From contig JAFSYP010000074.1 in assembly GCA_017449935.1 (NCBI GenBank), positions 1-64,000 of the forward strand: a stretch of DNA of 64,000 nt. The letters are read 5' to 3'. How positions within the stretch are numbered: position 1 is the stretch's first letter; each line of letters begins with the position of its first letter. The translations under genes and the position numbers were made by a program. Below the pieces are notes generated by a model that was not told the origin of the DNA, ran no database searches, and saw nothing but the letters and a program-made list of their open reading frames with translations. Shown piece after piece: positions 36,470 through 47,038 of the stretch. The DNA comes from Clostridia bacterium (lineage in GTDB: Bacteria > Bacillota > Clostridia > Oscillospirales > Acutalibacteraceae).

Positions 36470-36819
36470 GCCTGCGGCCGCTTGGCGCGCAGCGCGGCGA
36501 GCTCCTTCGCCACGCGATCCAGCTCGCGCCGCGTGATCTCGGAATCGGTACGCGCTCTGGCGGCGTCCTCGAGATAATCCTGGATCTGCGAGCGCAGATT
36601 CTCCGAGCTGCCCTCGGCTTTCTTGAAGGCGTCGAGATAATCGAGCGCGCTGAGCACCGCGCACTGCGTGATGGACAGGCGCGGATTGTCGGCCAGAAGC
36701 TCGTGCATCTTTTCGTCAAGCTCCGTGCCGAGCGAACGCATATACTCCGCGTCGTCCTCAGCGGAAGAGATCGTATATTCCGTACCGCAGATATGCAGTC
36801 TTACCTTCGTTTTTTCCAT
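36466..36819 (-). CDS. zapA: Cell division protein ZapA
   Basis: A 117-residue coiled-coil protein that binds and bundles FtsZ. The N-terminal domain (VRLHICGTEYTISSAEDDAE) and the long heptad-rich helix with an LSALDYLDAF segment match ZapA of Firmicutes. ATG at 36819 was chosen because it matches the family start and follows GAGAGGGG; longer readings run into the preceding gene. Its stop overlaps the U32 start (ATGA). Confidence 0.88.
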   Translation of the reverse strand: MEKTKVRLHICGTEYTISSAEDDAEYMRSLGTELDEKMHELLADNPRLSITQCAVLSALDYLDAFKKAEGSSENLRSQIQDYLEDAARARTDSEITRRELDRVAKELAALRAKRPQA

Positions 36820-36836
36820 TTCTGAATACCCCTCTC

Positions 36837-38231
36837 TCAGTTGTTTGTGAGGCGTCTGCCCATCAGAACACCCATCACGGACGCCATCATCAGTCCCCGT
36901 GTCCATCCGCTCGAATCGCCCAGGCAGTGCAGTCCCGCGATGCTTGTTGTCAGATCCGCGTCCATGCGGACACGGTTGCTGTAAAATTTCAGCTCCGGCG
37001 AATACAGCAGCGTTTCCGTGGACGCGAAGCCCGGCACCACATGGTCGACCGCCTGGATAAACCCGAGAATGTTTACCATCGCGCGGTACGGCATGGCGGC
37101 GGTGATGTCGCCCGCCACGGCGTCCGGCAGCGTGGGGCGCAGGTTCGACTGCGAAAGCTCCTTCTGCCAGGTGCGCTTGCCGTCCAGAATATCGCCGTAC
37201 CGCTGCACCAGGATATGCCCTGCGCCGAGCATATTCGTCAGTTCGCCGACCTTCTGCGCGTACGCGATCGGCTGGTTGAAGGGCTGGTTGAAATTGTGCG
37301 AGCAGAGGATGGAAAGATTCGTGTTGTCGCTCTTTCGCTCCTTATAGGAATGGCCGTTGACCACGGCCAGATCGTCGTCGTAATTCTCCTGGCTGACGAA
37401 ACCGCCGGGATTCTGGCAGAAGGTGCGCACCTTGTTTTTGAACGGCTTCGGATACCCGACGAGCTTGGACTCGTACAGCACCTGATTGACCGTTTCCATC
37501 ACCTCGTTGCGCACTTCCACACGCACGCCGATGTCCACCGTGCCGGGCTGGTGCGCGATGCCGTTTTCCTGGCAGATGCGCTCGAGCCAGTCCGCGCCGC
37601 GCCGACCTGTCGCCACGATGGTCGTTTCGGCCTCGACGTCGAGATCCGTCCGCCCGTCGGAGATATGCACACCGCGGCACACGCCGTCCCGGAGCAGCAG
37701 ATTCGTGCATTCATATCCGAACAGCAGCTCCACGCCGCGGCGCAGCAGCTCCTGCTCGATGGCGAAGTAAATGTCCTGCGCCTTTTCCGTGCCGAGGTGC
37801 CGGATGGGACAGTCCACGAGCTTCAGCCCCGCCTGAATGGCGCGTTTGCGGATCTCCTTGACCTGTTCGGTATTGCCGACACCCTCCACGCGCGTATCGG
37901 CGCCGAATTCCAGATAGATCCTGTCCGTGTAGTCGATCGTTTCCTGCACGAGCGTTTCTCCGACCAGCGTCGGCAGATCGCCGCCGACCTCGTACGACAG
38001 CGAGAGCTTGCCGTCCGAAAACGCGCCCGCGCCGGAAAAACCGGTCGTGATGTGGCAATACGGCTTGCAGTTCATGCACCGCCCGGTTTGCGCCTTCGGG
38101 CAGCGGCGCTGCTCCACCGCACGGCCCTTCTCGACGATCACGATCTTTTTTTGACTGCCGCGGCGCAGCATTTCCAGCGCGGTAAAAATACCGGACGGAC
38201 CTGCGCCGACGATCACAACGTCTGTTTTCAT
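36837..38231 (-). CDS. FAD-dependent dehydrogenase (COG2509 type)
   Basis: A 464-residue flavoprotein. The N-terminal dinucleotide motif DVVIVGAGPSGIFTALEM, the ATGRRGADWL motif and the C-terminal GLHCLGDSSGWTRGLMMA FAD-contact region place it with the uncharacterised FAD-dependent dehydrogenases found in many Clostridia. A cysteine-rich stretch (CPKAQTGRCMNCKPYC, near residue 44) is typical of the group. Substrate unknown. It sits 3 nt after the hydrolase gene and before zapA, suggesting cotranscription. Confidence 0.88.
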   Translation of the reverse strand: MKTDVVIVGAGPSGIFTALEMLRRGSQKKIVIVEKGRAVEQRRCPKAQTGRCMNCKPYCHITTGFSGAGAFSDGKLSLSYEVGGDLPTLVGETLVQETIDYTDRIYLEFGADTRVEGVGNTEQVKEIRKRAIQAGLKLVDCPIRHLGTEKAQDIYFAIEQELLRRGVELLFGYECTNLLLRDGVCRGVHISDGRTDLDVEAETTIVATGRRGADWLERICQENGIAHQPGTVDIGVRVEVRNEVMETVNQVLYESKLVGYPKPFKNKVRTFCQNPGGFVSQENYDDDLAVVNGHSYKERKSDNTNLSILCSHNFNQPFNQPIAYAQKVGELTNMLGAGHILVQRYGDILDGKRTWQKELSQSNLRPTLPDAVAGDITAAMPYRAMVNILGFIQAVDHVVPGFASTETLLYSPELKFYSNRVRMDADLTTSIAGLHCLGDSSGWTRGLMMASVMGVLMGRRLTNN

Positions 38232-38234
38232 GAT

Positions 38235-39992
38235 TTATTCACTCTCTGCGTCTTCCGGCGTCGCGTCCGCGGGCAGCTCGATCTCCTCGATCTCTTCCAT
38301 TTCTTTTTCAAGCTCCGCTTCGTCCGTCTCCGGTTCCTGTTCTTTTTTCTTCTTCTTATACGCGCCCTTTTCCAAAACCTCGCCGCGCATCGTCGGCTCC
38401 GCGATCCGCGAGAGCGAATCGAACAGCCTGCCGCCGATGTTCTTGCCCGCGCGCGTGTGGAACATCTCGTCCACCGTGAAGCGCACGTCCTCTAAAATTT
38501 CGTCGAGCGACGGCTCCGAGCGGGTGGACATCTCCACCTTTTTGCCGCGGAACGTAAAGGTCAAATAGCGGATTCCGATGGATTCGATCGGGCGGATACG
38601 CACCTCCAGCGTGTTTTCATCCGTCCAGAAGCCCGCGGCGAAGATCGTATACCGCGTGCCGGCCAGCGTGATGCGCGAGATGCGGTACCGACCGTCCATG
38701 CCCAGCCGTACGCAGCACGTTTCGTCGCCTTCGCGCCACTGGAAGAACGCGTAACTGCCGCAGAAGCGGAACTGGAAGCGGTCCATATTGCCCGCGCGGT
38801 CCTTCGTCATATAGATCGCCACGATCGGCAGCACCGAAGGCGGGAATCCGATCAGATTTGCGGACATGGCCTTGGAGAACCAGAGGATCTTGTCCTGGAT
38901 CGTTTCCTCCAGCGGGCTGCGCAGCGTGACTTCCGGCAGCTCGTCGATGGCACGCGAAGACAGGAACGCCTGAAGCGCCGTATTGTCCGCCGCGGGCAGC
39001 GTCGGCGTCTGCACGGCGGCGTTGAGCGCGTCGACGGCGGCATAGACATGCTCCGTATGGCCGTCGCCGGACGTGACCACGACGCACAGATCCTTGTCGA
39101 GGATGCTGTATCCGATCTGGCCGAACACGCCGCAGGATAAAAACTCGTTTTCGTTTTTGACCCAGAAGCAGTAACCGTAGCCGGGGCGCGCGTACGGACC
39201 GACGTCCGTCGTCTGCGTCTGGAAGCTCGTGGCTTCCTCGATGTACGCGCGCGGCACGATCTGCTTTCCGTTAAAGACGCCGCGCTGGTGGATCATCAGC
39301 GTGAATTTCGCAAAGCTCTCCGGCGTCAGGAACAGTCCCCAGCCGCCGGACTCCGTGCCCGTTTCGTCCGTTTCCCAATAGGGCGTGCGCACGCCCAGCG
39401 GTTCCCACAGACGCGGCGTGAGGTATTCCGTCACGGTCATGCCCGTGAGCTTTCGCAGCATCGCGCAGAGCATGAACGGGTTTTCGTTGACGTATTTGAA
39501 CTGTTCGCCGGGCTTCGCGTACCATTTCGACCCGGCAAACTGGCGGATCCATTCGCCCTTTGTCTTGTTGGCGATATAGCTCGGAAATTTGCCGCTCGTC
39601 ATATTCAGCAGGTGGCGTACCTTGATCTCGGAAAACGCTTCGGCGTCGTTCTCCGGCACATATTCCGGGAACACCTCCGCGATCGACGTGTCCAGCGTCA
39701 GATATCCTTCCTCGATCGCCAGTCCCACGGCGCAGGACGTCACGCTTTTGCTGATGGAGTACAGGATATGCGGGATGTCGGGAGAAAACGGATAGCGGTG
39801 GCACTCCGCCGCGACCTTGCCGCCGCGCAGGATATACAGCGAATGATAGCGAAAGTTGTTTGCCTCCAGCGACTCGACGAATGCGCGCACCGCGTCGCCC
39901 GGGATGCCCACATCCTCCGGACAAGACGCGCGCGGCAGACGGATCGTGTCCTGCGGCTCCATTTCAAAAAAAGTGTTGGCTGTTTCTTCCAT
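38235..39992 (-). CDS. Serine hydrolase, class C beta-lactamase family
   Basis: A 585-residue protein. The N-terminal 360 residues are a beta-lactamase/esterase domain (PF00144) with SISK (S79-K82) as the SxxK nucleophile motif, YVNENP as the YxN motif and CGVFGQIGYS in the third-motif position. No signal peptide is present. The remaining 220 residues end in a strongly charged lysine/glutamate-rich tail that is not part of the catalytic fold. Members act as esterases or D-amino-acid peptidases. AAGGAGG precedes the ATG at 39992. Confidence 0.87.
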   Translation of the reverse strand: MEETANTFFEMEPQDTIRLPRASCPEDVGIPGDAVRAFVESLEANNFRYHSLYILRGGKVAAECHRYPFSPDIPHILYSISKSVTSCAVGLAIEEGYLTLDTSIAEVFPEYVPENDAEAFSEIKVRHLLNMTSGKFPSYIANKTKGEWIRQFAGSKWYAKPGEQFKYVNENPFMLCAMLRKLTGMTVTEYLTPRLWEPLGVRTPYWETDETGTESGGWGLFLTPESFAKFTLMIHQRGVFNGKQIVPRAYIEEATSFQTQTTDVGPYARPGYGYCFWVKNENEFLSCGVFGQIGYSILDKDLCVVVTSGDGHTEHVYAAVDALNAAVQTPTLPAADNTALQAFLSSRAIDELPEVTLRSPLEETIQDKILWFSKAMSANLIGFPPSVLPIVAIYMTKDRAGNMDRFQFRFCGSYAFFQWREGDETCCVRLGMDGRYRISRITLAGTRYTIFAAGFWTDENTLEVRIRPIESIGIRYLTFTFRGKKVEMSTRSEPSLDEILEDVRFTVDEMFHTRAGKNIGGRLFDSLSRIAEPTMRGEVLEKGAYKKKKKEQEPETDEAELEKEMEEIEEIELPADATPEDAESE

Positions 39993-40005
39993 ACTGTTTC
40001 CTCCT

Positions 40006-42963
40006 TCAGATGATCGGCGCAAAGCGGAAGCGGAACGACAGCCCTTCCTTTGCACTGATGCGGTACTGCGGCAGCGTATCCTGGCCGCAGCTTGCGGTCC
40101 CCGTCCCGCGGACAAAGCCGTCGATGTTCAGGACGGTCGTATGTTCGTCGTGCAGGTCTTCGCGGTGCTTGGCGTTCGAGAGCAGCGTATCGGTAAAGGG
40201 ACGCGCGCTGAAGCTGAACGCCTTGTCCTCGGCCGTGAAACGCAGGCCGCGTCCGCTCCCGTCCGTCAGCTCGACGTAGCGCGTGTCGCCGTGGTTGCCG
40301 TTGTCCTGGGGTTTGATGTAATTCTCCTGCAGCGCGTCGACCGTGGTCTCGTAGACGCCGACGGGCGACTGCGCCTTGCAGTCGGGCATGCTCTCCTGCG
40401 TGCCTCTGCCGTAGTAGCGCACCGCGCGCATTTTCTCGGGCAGCTCCAGGGACAGTCCGAAGCGCGGCAGATCCTCCACCGCCGCCTTCGTGCAGCACGG
40501 CAGCAGCGAGGCGCGTACCTCCACCGTGCCCTTGCCGTAGACGGTATAGCGCAGCGTCAGCTCAAACAGCTTGCTTGAACCGCCCTCGACGCTGTATATC
40601 GCGACCGCGCCGGTATCGGTATGCGAAAAGCTCTTGCAGATATACACGAGATCATGCAGCCGCGCGTCCGAACGCCATTTCCAGCTTGCCGCGCAGTCGT
40701 TGTCGAGCAGCGCGCGGTAAAGATTCGGGCGGAATCCGCGTTTGCCGACCGGCTGTTCATTAAACAGCGAAACGCCGCCGGCGGTATACTGACGCAGCGC
40801 ACCGCACTGCTTGCAGAACTGCGCTTCGCCGCCCTCGAAGCGGAACGTCACATATTTATCGGACTCCTCCGCCGTTACGCCGCCGTCCTCGCCGCCGAAC
40901 GCGGGGATCGCCTCGCGCACCGCGACCTGTTCCGTCGCGACGGTACGGTCTGCGTCCGTATAGATGAAATTGACAAAACAGTCGTCCGAAGTCTGCGGCA
41001 GGGGCAAAACCGCGTCCGCCGCCGCGAGCGGAGCGATGTCGAGCGGCAGTGTGCCGCTCGCGCAGAGCGCGCCGTCCGCATAAATCTCATACGTAGTTTT
41101 CAGATAGCCGCTTGCACGGAAGCGGTTGGTGTTTTCAAACCGGAACCTGCCGCCGCCCGTGTACGAAGCGCGCACGGGGCGGTAAACGACCTGCATTTCC
41201 AGCGCGCCCGTGTGCGGCGTGCGGTCGGGATAGAACAGACCGTCCACGCAGAAGCTGCCGTCGTGCCGCCATTCGCCGTGGTCGCCGCCGTAGGTATAGC
41301 GCCCGTCCGCGTGCTTGACGGAATGATCCGCCCATTCCCAGATACAGCCGCCCATAAAGATGTCGTCGCTGTAAATGATGTCCCAGTATTCTTCCAGCGC
41401 GCCGGGGCCGACGCCCATCGCGTGGCAGTATTCGCAAAGGAAGAAGGGCTTGCTCGCATAAATCTCTCCGCGCTTTCTCTCGCGCACGGCGCGCATCAGA
41501 TCGTCGTGCGTATACATCTCCGAAACGACGTCGTACGCCACGCGGTCGTTGCGGCACACGCCCTCGTAATGCACCGGGATCTCCGGGCACACTTCGTGCA
41601 GATAGGCGTAACACACGTCCTGACAGGCATAGCCGCCCGCCTCGTTGCCCAGCGACCACATCGTGACCGACGGATGGTTGCGGTCGCGCAGATACATCCG
41701 CCTGACGCGGTCCAGGTAGCGCGGCGCCCACTTCGGATCGTGGCTGATCAGATCAATGTTGTTGTGCGGATCGCAGCCGCAGCCGTGCGTTTCGATATCC
41801 GCCTCGTCCACCACATACAGGCCGTACAGATCGCACAGCGTCAAAAACTGCGGATCGGGCGGATAGTGCGACGTGCGCACGGCGTTGACGTTGAACTGCT
41901 TCATCAGCCGCACGTCGCGCAGCAGGTCGTCGAAGTCGAGCGCATAGCCCTTCGTTTCGTGCGTATCGTGATGGTTGACGCCCTTGAACTTGATCTTTTG
42001 TCCGTTGTAATAAAACACATGGCCGACGATCTCGACCGTGCGGAAGCCCGTGAAGCTGCGGATCGTCTGCAGGGGCTTTCCGTCCTGAGTGAGCGTGATG
42101 TAAAGCTCGTATACCGTCGGGATCTCCGGGTTCCACTCCGCGACCGCAAGATCGCGCAGCACGGCCGTTTCGCCGGCAGGCGCGCTTGTCCGCGCGACAG
42201 CTTCGCCGTCTTTCATGAGCGTGATCTCCGCCGTGCCCGCGTCTGCCAGCGTCAGGACGGACAGATCGTAGCCGTTCGCCGTCTTTCGCGTGCGCACCTC
42301 ATAGTCGCGGATGTAGGTCTGCGGCAGCTCGTACAGCAGCACGTCGCGGAAGATACCGTTTTCGCGGAACATGTCCTGGCACTCCAGGAACGTGCCCGTC
42401 GACCATTTATGTATCACGACGACCAGCTCGTTGCGGCCGGCCTTCAGATAGGGATCGATCGCAAATTCCGACGTGTTGTGCGCGCCCTCGCCGTAGCCGA
42501 CGAACGCGCCGTTGAGATACACGTCGATGCACGACACGGCGCCGAGAAAGTCCAGCAGATGCACCTTGTCCGTTTCGGTCACGTCGAAAAACAGACGGTA
42601 CACGCCGCAGGACATTTTGTCCGGCAGCTCCGGCGGCACGTTGTCAAAGGGATAGGGACAGTTGATGTACGCGGGCGCCTCATAACCCGTGCGCTGCCAT
42701 GTGGACGGCACGCGCACCTTGTCGAAGTCGAGCGCGTCCGTGTCCAGCACGTCCGGAAGCTCGGCAATATCGGCGAAGTATTTGAAATCCCATTCGCCGC
42801 TGAGCACACGCACCTGATCGGAATCGGCGCGTTCTTTCTCGAACGGCGTGTTCCGCAGCGTTTTCATATCGGAATAGGGGATCGCGTACGCTCTCCCGGG
42901 CAGACGGTTTACTTCCAGAATGTCGAAATCTTTGTAATTGGTTTTGTTCAGGGTGCAGCGCAT
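40006..42963 (-). CDS. lacZ: Beta-galactosidase, glycoside hydrolase family 2
   Basis: A 985-residue GH2 enzyme with jelly-roll N-domain, immunoglobulin-like domain, TIM barrel and the C-terminal beta-galactosidase small-chain domain. The acid/base glutamate lies in WSLGNEAGGY (E441) and the nucleophile in FFLCEYCHAMG (E511). The motif GVNHHDTH (329-335) is also conserved. No signal peptide, so it splits imported beta-galactosides in the cytoplasm. Its ATG overlaps the 3' end of murC by 16 nt with GGAGG upstream. Confidence 0.93.
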   Translation of the reverse strand: MRCTLNKTNYKDFDILEVNRLPGRAYAIPYSDMKTLRNTPFEKERADSDQVRVLSGEWDFKYFADIAELPDVLDTDALDFDKVRVPSTWQRTGYEAPAYINCPYPFDNVPPELPDKMSCGVYRLFFDVTETDKVHLLDFLGAVSCIDVYLNGAFVGYGEGAHNTSEFAIDPYLKAGRNELVVVIHKWSTGTFLECQDMFRENGIFRDVLLYELPQTYIRDYEVRTRKTANGYDLSVLTLADAGTAEITLMKDGEAVARTSAPAGETAVLRDLAVAEWNPEIPTVYELYITLTQDGKPLQTIRSFTGFRTVEIVGHVFYYNGQKIKFKGVNHHDTHETKGYALDFDDLLRDVRLMKQFNVNAVRTSHYPPDPQFLTLCDLYGLYVVDEADIETHGCGCDPHNNIDLISHDPKWAPRYLDRVRRMYLRDRNHPSVTMWSLGNEAGGYACQDVCYAYLHEVCPEIPVHYEGVCRNDRVAYDVVSEMYTHDDLMRAVRERKRGEIYASKPFFLCEYCHAMGVGPGALEEYWDIIYSDDIFMGGCIWEWADHSVKHADGRYTYGGDHGEWRHDGSFCVDGLFYPDRTPHTGALEMQVVYRPVRASYTGGGRFRFENTNRFRASGYLKTTYEIYADGALCASGTLPLDIAPLAAADAVLPLPQTSDDCFVNFIYTDADRTVATEQVAVREAIPAFGGEDGGVTAEESDKYVTFRFEGGEAQFCKQCGALRQYTAGGVSLFNEQPVGKRGFRPNLYRALLDNDCAASWKWRSDARLHDLVYICKSFSHTDTGAVAIYSVEGGSSKLFELTLRYTVYGKGTVEVRASLLPCCTKAAVEDLPRFGLSLELPEKMRAVRYYGRGTQESMPDCKAQSPVGVYETTVDALQENYIKPQDNGNHGDTRYVELTDGSGRGLRFTAEDKAFSFSARPFTDTLLSNAKHREDLHDEHTTVLNIDGFVRGTGTASCGQDTLPQYRISAKEGLSFRFRFAPII

Positions 42964-44348
42964 ACCGTGTCCTCCGTTGCGTTGTATTTTTTTATCATCA
43001 GCTTTGCGGCCTTGTAGATGTCGCCGCAGCCGAGCGTGATCACCAGATCGCCGGGCTCGGCCGTGCGCACCACATAATCCGCCACTTCTTCAAACGTCTC
43101 GAACCACACGCTGCCGGGGATCTTCGCGGCCAGCTGCGCCGTATGCACGCCGTAGGTGTTGCGCTCGCGCGAGCCCATGATCTGCGTCATGACGATGCCG
43201 TCGGCGATCGAGAGCGCGTCGGCGAATTCGTTCAGCAGCATCGCCGTGCGCGAATAGGTGAACGGCTGGAATACCGCGATCACGCGTTTGAAATCCATCG
43301 CCTTGGCCGCGGTCAGCGTCACTTCGATCTCCTTGGGATGGTGGGCATAGTCGTCGGCGATCGTGACGCCGCGGTATTTGCCGAACACCTCGAAGCGTCG
43401 TCCCGCGCCGCGGAAGTTTGCCAGCGCTTCGACACACTGTGCCATCGTCACGCCGTTTTCGAGCGCGGCCGCCGTCGCCGCGAGCGCGTTGTAGACGTTG
43501 TGCTCGCCCGGTACGGAGAGCTGCACCGTGCCGAGCAATTCTCCGTGCTTCAGAACGTCGAACGTCGGGAACGCGTGGCTTACCCGCACGTTCACCGCGC
43601 GGTAGTCGCAGCCCTCGCCGCGGCCGAATGAGATGCGCGTTTTGCCGTCCGCCGCCCGCGACAGCGCATCGAGCGTGCGCGCGTCGTCGCCGTTGTACAC
43701 GATCGTGCGCGACGTCAGGTCCGCGAATTTCGTAAAGGACGCTTTCAGGTTTTCCACCGTTTTGAAATAGTCGAGGTGATCCTCGTCGATGTTGAGGAAC
43801 ACCGCCATGTCGGGCGACAGGTCGAGGAATGTGTCCACGAATTCACACGCCTCGCACACCATCGTGTCCGACTGCCCGACGCGTCCGTTGCTGCCCATGA
43901 GCGGGAGCTTGCCGCCGATCACGCAGGTGGGATCGGCGCCGGCCTCGATGAGGATCTGCGCGAGCATGGAGGTCGTCGTCGTCTTGCCGTGCGTGCCGCA
44001 GACGGCGATGCAGTTGGGGTACATCCGCGAGATCGCGCCGAAGAGCTTGGAGCGCTCGAAGGTCGGAATGCCCGACGCTTTCGCCGCGACCAGCTCCGGA
44101 TTGTCCGGCAGCAGCGCCGCCGTGTAGACGATCATTTCCGCGCCTTCGATGTTCTCCGCGCGCTGGCCCATGTACACCGGAATGCCGAGCGAACGGATGC
44201 GCGCGAGCGTATCGCTTTCGTTGTTGTCCGAACCGGAGAGCGCATAGCCCTCTTTATGCAGGATCTCGGCCAGCGGACACATCCCGCTGCCGCCGATGCC
44301 GATAAAATGTACGCGTTTGATCTGCCGAAGCAGCGCGTCGATTTCCAT
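42948..44348 (-). CDS. murC: UDP-N-acetylmuramate-L-alanine ligase
   Basis: A 466-residue ATP-dependent ligase that adds the first amino acid of the peptidoglycan peptide. Motifs: HFIGIGGSGMCPLAEIL, the ATP-binding GTHGKTTTT (118-126), LNIDEDHLDYF, GEHNVYNALAA and DDYAHHPKEI. Full family length. ATG at 44348 (GAGGGTGA upstream) is preferred to an N-terminal extension to 44390. It is the first gene after the promoter at 44401-44429, and lacZ overlaps its end. Confidence 0.95.
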   Translation of the reverse strand: MEIDALLRQIKRVHFIGIGGSGMCPLAEILHKEGYALSGSDNNESDTLARIRSLGIPVYMGQRAENIEGAEMIVYTAALLPDNPELVAAKASGIPTFERSKLFGAISRMYPNCIAVCGTHGKTTTTSMLAQILIEAGADPTCVIGGKLPLMGSNGRVGQSDTMVCEACEFVDTFLDLSPDMAVFLNIDEDHLDYFKTVENLKASFTKFADLTSRTIVYNGDDARTLDALSRAADGKTRISFGRGEGCDYRAVNVRVSHAFPTFDVLKHGELLGTVQLSVPGEHNVYNALAATAAALENGVTMAQCVEALANFRGAGRRFEVFGKYRGVTIADDYAHHPKEIEVTLTAAKAMDFKRVIAVFQPFTYSRTAMLLNEFADALSIADGIVMTQIMGSRERNTYGVHTAQLAAKIPGSVWFETFEEVADYVVRTAEPGDLVITLGCGDIYKAAKLMIKKYNATEDTVCAAP

Positions 44349-44400
44349 AGTATCACCCTCTGTTTTTTCAAAAAGCAGATTTTTCCGCATTATCCCTTAT

Positions 44401-44429
44401 ATTATATTACTTTTTTATGAAAACATCAA
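44401..44429 (-). promoter_or_regulatory. Sigma-A promoter of the murC operon
   Basis: On the minus strand TTGATG (44424-44429), 17-bp spacer, TATAAT (44401-44406). Confidence 0.75.
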
Positions 44430-44453
44430 CGGTTTTTTAAAATAAAAACGAAT

Positions 44454-44489
44454 AAAAAAGCCGGACGTGCGATCCGTTTGCACGCCCGG
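44454..44489 (-). terminator. Rho-independent terminator after the trpB-esterase gene
   Basis: On the minus strand a 10-bp stem with one mismatch (44480-44489 with 44461-44470), a 9-nt loop and a run of U (44454-44459). It separates this transcript from the murC promoter. The stretch 44490-44617 between it and the stop codon holds nothing recognisable. Confidence 0.85.
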
Positions 44490-44617
44490 AGGAATAATAC
44501 GTATCGTGTGCCTTGAAACCCGCAAAGCTCTGCGGCCGTCGCGGCCGGCTCGCGCCGGCTTTCGGCGCCGTCGTCGGGAAAACGGCAGCCGATCGACCGA
44601 CGGTCATTTTCGCTTTC

Positions 44618-46939
44618 TTACGATTCTTCTTTTGTGTGCAGACGCACGAACTCGATCAGCCGCAGCCAGTCCGTACGGCTGAAGAAGTGTGTGCCCCATC
44701 GTTTGTGGTAGCCGAGATCGCCGTCCGGGAACGCCTCGCCGGTCTCGGCCGGTCTGTCCGGACAGCGCAGGCCTGTTTTAAAGGCCGGCGACGCGGCCAG
44801 ACAGCAAAGCTGTTCCGACAGCGGATTTGCCCACGCGTCCTCCGACGCGCTGCCGACCATGCAGAACCGCGGCGCGACCGAGGCGATCAGATAGTGCTGG
44901 TCAAAGGGCATTTCGCTTTCCCTGCCCGCATATTGCAGATAGTTTTCGCAGAACCAGAACGGAAACCTTTCGCAGATGTCCGCGACCGATTCGCCCGTCT
45001 TCCCGCGTGCGATCGCCGCGCCGGAGCAGCCGGAATCGTTGGAATAAGCGAACGCGAAACGCGGATCGGTCGCCGCGGTAAACAGCGCCGTTTTTCCGAG
45101 ACGAGAATGGCCGCACACGACGGCGCGCGACGGATCGAGTACGTCCGTCTGCGTCAGCGCCCAGTCCATCACACGCTGCGCCGCCCATGCCCAAAGCGCG
45201 ATCTTGCCGGGATCGGTCGGCCCGCGCCGTCCGTCCTCGAACAGCACGCCGGCAAGACCGTTTGTAAAGTCGCCGTCATCCGACGTGACGTCCTTATAGC
45301 AAAACGACAGCACGGCAAAGCCGTTGTCGATCAGTTCCTCGGTCGGCATATAGCGGTCGGGCACGCAGTCGCGGAAGTTCAGGTGGATAAAAAACGGATG
45401 CTGTTTGCCGTCGGTCGGCAGCACGGCGGAAAACGGAAAAGAAAACGTCTTTCCTCCGCGCACCGTGCATTCCGCCGTGACGCTGTGACAGCGCGCCTTG
45501 CCGGCGATCTTCCGCAGCACGTCCTCCTGTACGGAAAAGCGCAGCGCTTGCGGCGCCGGCGGCAGGAAGCCGTATTCCTCCCGCTGCAATACGTCGAGCA
45601 TTTCCTCCCGCGGCAGAAGACGCGGCAGATTTCTTTTTTTCAGTTCTTCCGAAAGAACACAGCTCATTTTCCTGTTCCTTTCATCGTTTTTTATTCGCGG
45701 CATATGTCTGCTATAATCCGTCGAAGTCCCGTAGTGCTCGATCACATAATCCAGGTCCTTGTCTCCTCTGCCGGAGAGATTGATGAGCACCGAGCCGTGT
45801 CCCATCGTCTGCGCGAGCTTCATGCCGTACGCCACGGCGTGCGCGCTTTCGATGGCGGGAATGATGCCTTCCAGACGCGACAGACGGAAGAACGCGTCGA
45901 TCGTTTCGGCGTCGTCGATCACGTCGTACTTTACGCGGCCGAGCTCCTGCAAAAAAGCGTGCTCCGGTCCGGAGGACGGATAATCCAGCCCGCTGGCGAT
46001 CGAATACACCGGCGCAGGCTCGCCGTTTTCGTCCTTGAGCATGATGCTGTTGAACCCGTGCATCACGCCCTCCGTGCCGTATCGCAGACTTGCGGCATGG
46101 TCGCCGAGCGCGGGACCTCTGCCCAGCGGTTCCACGCCGTAGATCTCCACGGGATCGTTCAGAAAACCGGCGAACAGTCCGGCCGCGTTACTGCCGCCGC
46201 CGACGCAGGCGACGATGGCGTTGGGCAGGTGACCGGTCATGTCGAGAAACTGTTCTCTCGCTTCGATGCCGACGACGCTCTGGAAATCGCGCACCATCAT
46301 CGGAAACGGATGTGGACCGAGTACGGAACCGATACAGTAGATCGCGTCGTTGTATTCCTTGCTGTACGCCTCAAAAGCGGCGTCCACCGCTTCCTTGAGC
46401 GTTTGTAGGCCGTGTGTGACCTCGACCACGTTCGCGCCGAGGATCTTCATTCGCGCGACGTTCGGCGCCTGCTTTTTGATGTCCACCGAGCCCATGTAGA
46501 TGTCGCACTCCAGGCCGAAGTATGCCGCCGCCGTTGCCAGCGCCACGCCGTGCTGACCGGCACCCGTTTCGGCGATCACTTTTTTCTTGCCCATGTACTT
46601 GGCAAGCAGCGCCTCGCCCATGCAGTGGTTCAGCTTGTGCGCACCGGAATGGTTCAGGTCCTCGCGCTTGGCGTACAGCTGTACGCGTCCGCCGAGCGCG
46701 TTGGACAGGCGTTCCAGATGCGAAATAGGCGTCGGCCTGCCCTGAAACTCCTTGCGGATGCGGCGCAGCTCCGCAATAAACTTGCGGGACTGGCAGATGG
46801 AATAGTATGCGTCCGTGATCTCCGCCATGGCTTTTTTCAGCTTCTCATCGACGAACACGCCGCCGTATCTGCCGAAATAACCGTCCGCGTCCGGGTAGTT
46901 GTTGAAATAGGTGTCAAAGTCTACGTTGCCGAGCTTCAT
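44618..46939 (-). CDS. trpB: Tryptophan synthase beta chain joined in frame to a CE15-like esterase
   Basis: One open frame of 773 residues. Residues 1-400 are TrpB, which makes tryptophan from indole and serine: [24 protein letters not shown] (PLP lysine K102), [20 protein letters not shown] and [11 protein letters not shown]. Residues 425-773 are an alpha/beta hydrolase like glucuronoyl/acetylxylan esterases, with the nucleophile in [11 protein letters not shown] and the histidine in [15 protein letters not shown]. An internal ATG at 45667 has AAAGGA 8 nt upstream, and one extra G at the GGG at 45728-45730 would end trpB at a TAG before it. The fusion is therefore probably a 1-nt deletion between two genes. 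No trpA is nearby. Confidence 0.85.
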   Translation of the reverse strand: MKLGNVDFDTYFNNYPDADGYFGRYGGVFVDEKLKKAMAEITDAYYSICQSRKFIAELRRIRKEFQGRPTPISHLERLSNALGGRVQLYAKREDLNHSGAHKLNHCMGEALLAKYMGKKKVIAETGAGQHGVALATAAAYFGLECDIYMGSVDIKKQAPNVARMKILGANVVEVTHGLQTLKEAVDAAFEAYSKEYNDAIYCIGSVLGPHPFPMMVRDFQSVVGIEAREQFLDMTGHLPNAIVACVGGGSNAAGLFAGFLNDPVEIYGVEPLGRGPALGDHAASLRYGTEGVMHGFNSIMLKDENGEPAPVYSIASGLDYPSSGPEHAFLQELGRVKYDVIDDAETIDAFFRLSRLEGIIPAIESAHAVAYGMKLAQTMGHGSVLINLSGRGDKDLDYVIEHYGTSTDYSRHMPRIKNDERNRKMSCVLSEELKKRNLPRLLPREEMLDVLQREEYGFLPPAPQALRFSVQEDVLRKIAGKARCHSVTAECTVRGGKTFSFPFSAVLPTDGKQHPFFIHLNFRDCVPDRYMPTEELIDNGFAVLSFCYKDVTSDDGDFTNGLAGVLFEDGRRGPTDPGKIALWAWAAQRVMDWALTQTDVLDPSRAVVCGHSRLGKTALFTAATDPRFAFAYSNDSGCSGAAIARGKTGESVADICERFPFWFCENYLQYAGRESEMPFDQHYLIASVAPRFCMVGSASEDAWANPLSEQLCCLAASPAFKTGLRCPDRPAETGEAFPDGDLGYHKRWGTHFFSRTDWLRLIEFVRLHTKEES

Positions 46940-47038
46940 GCCGATCCCTCCAAAATAATTATCAAACAGAATATTGACACAGACAGGCCGAAAAGTCAAG
47001 TGCTTTTTTCGGCATCGCGCCGATCGTACGGCGCCGCT

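Noticed and set aside
34442..36664. Longer N-terminus of the U32 protein up to 36664
   Set aside because: The extra residues are the shadow of zapA; the ATG at 36469 overlapping the zapA stop fits the family start.
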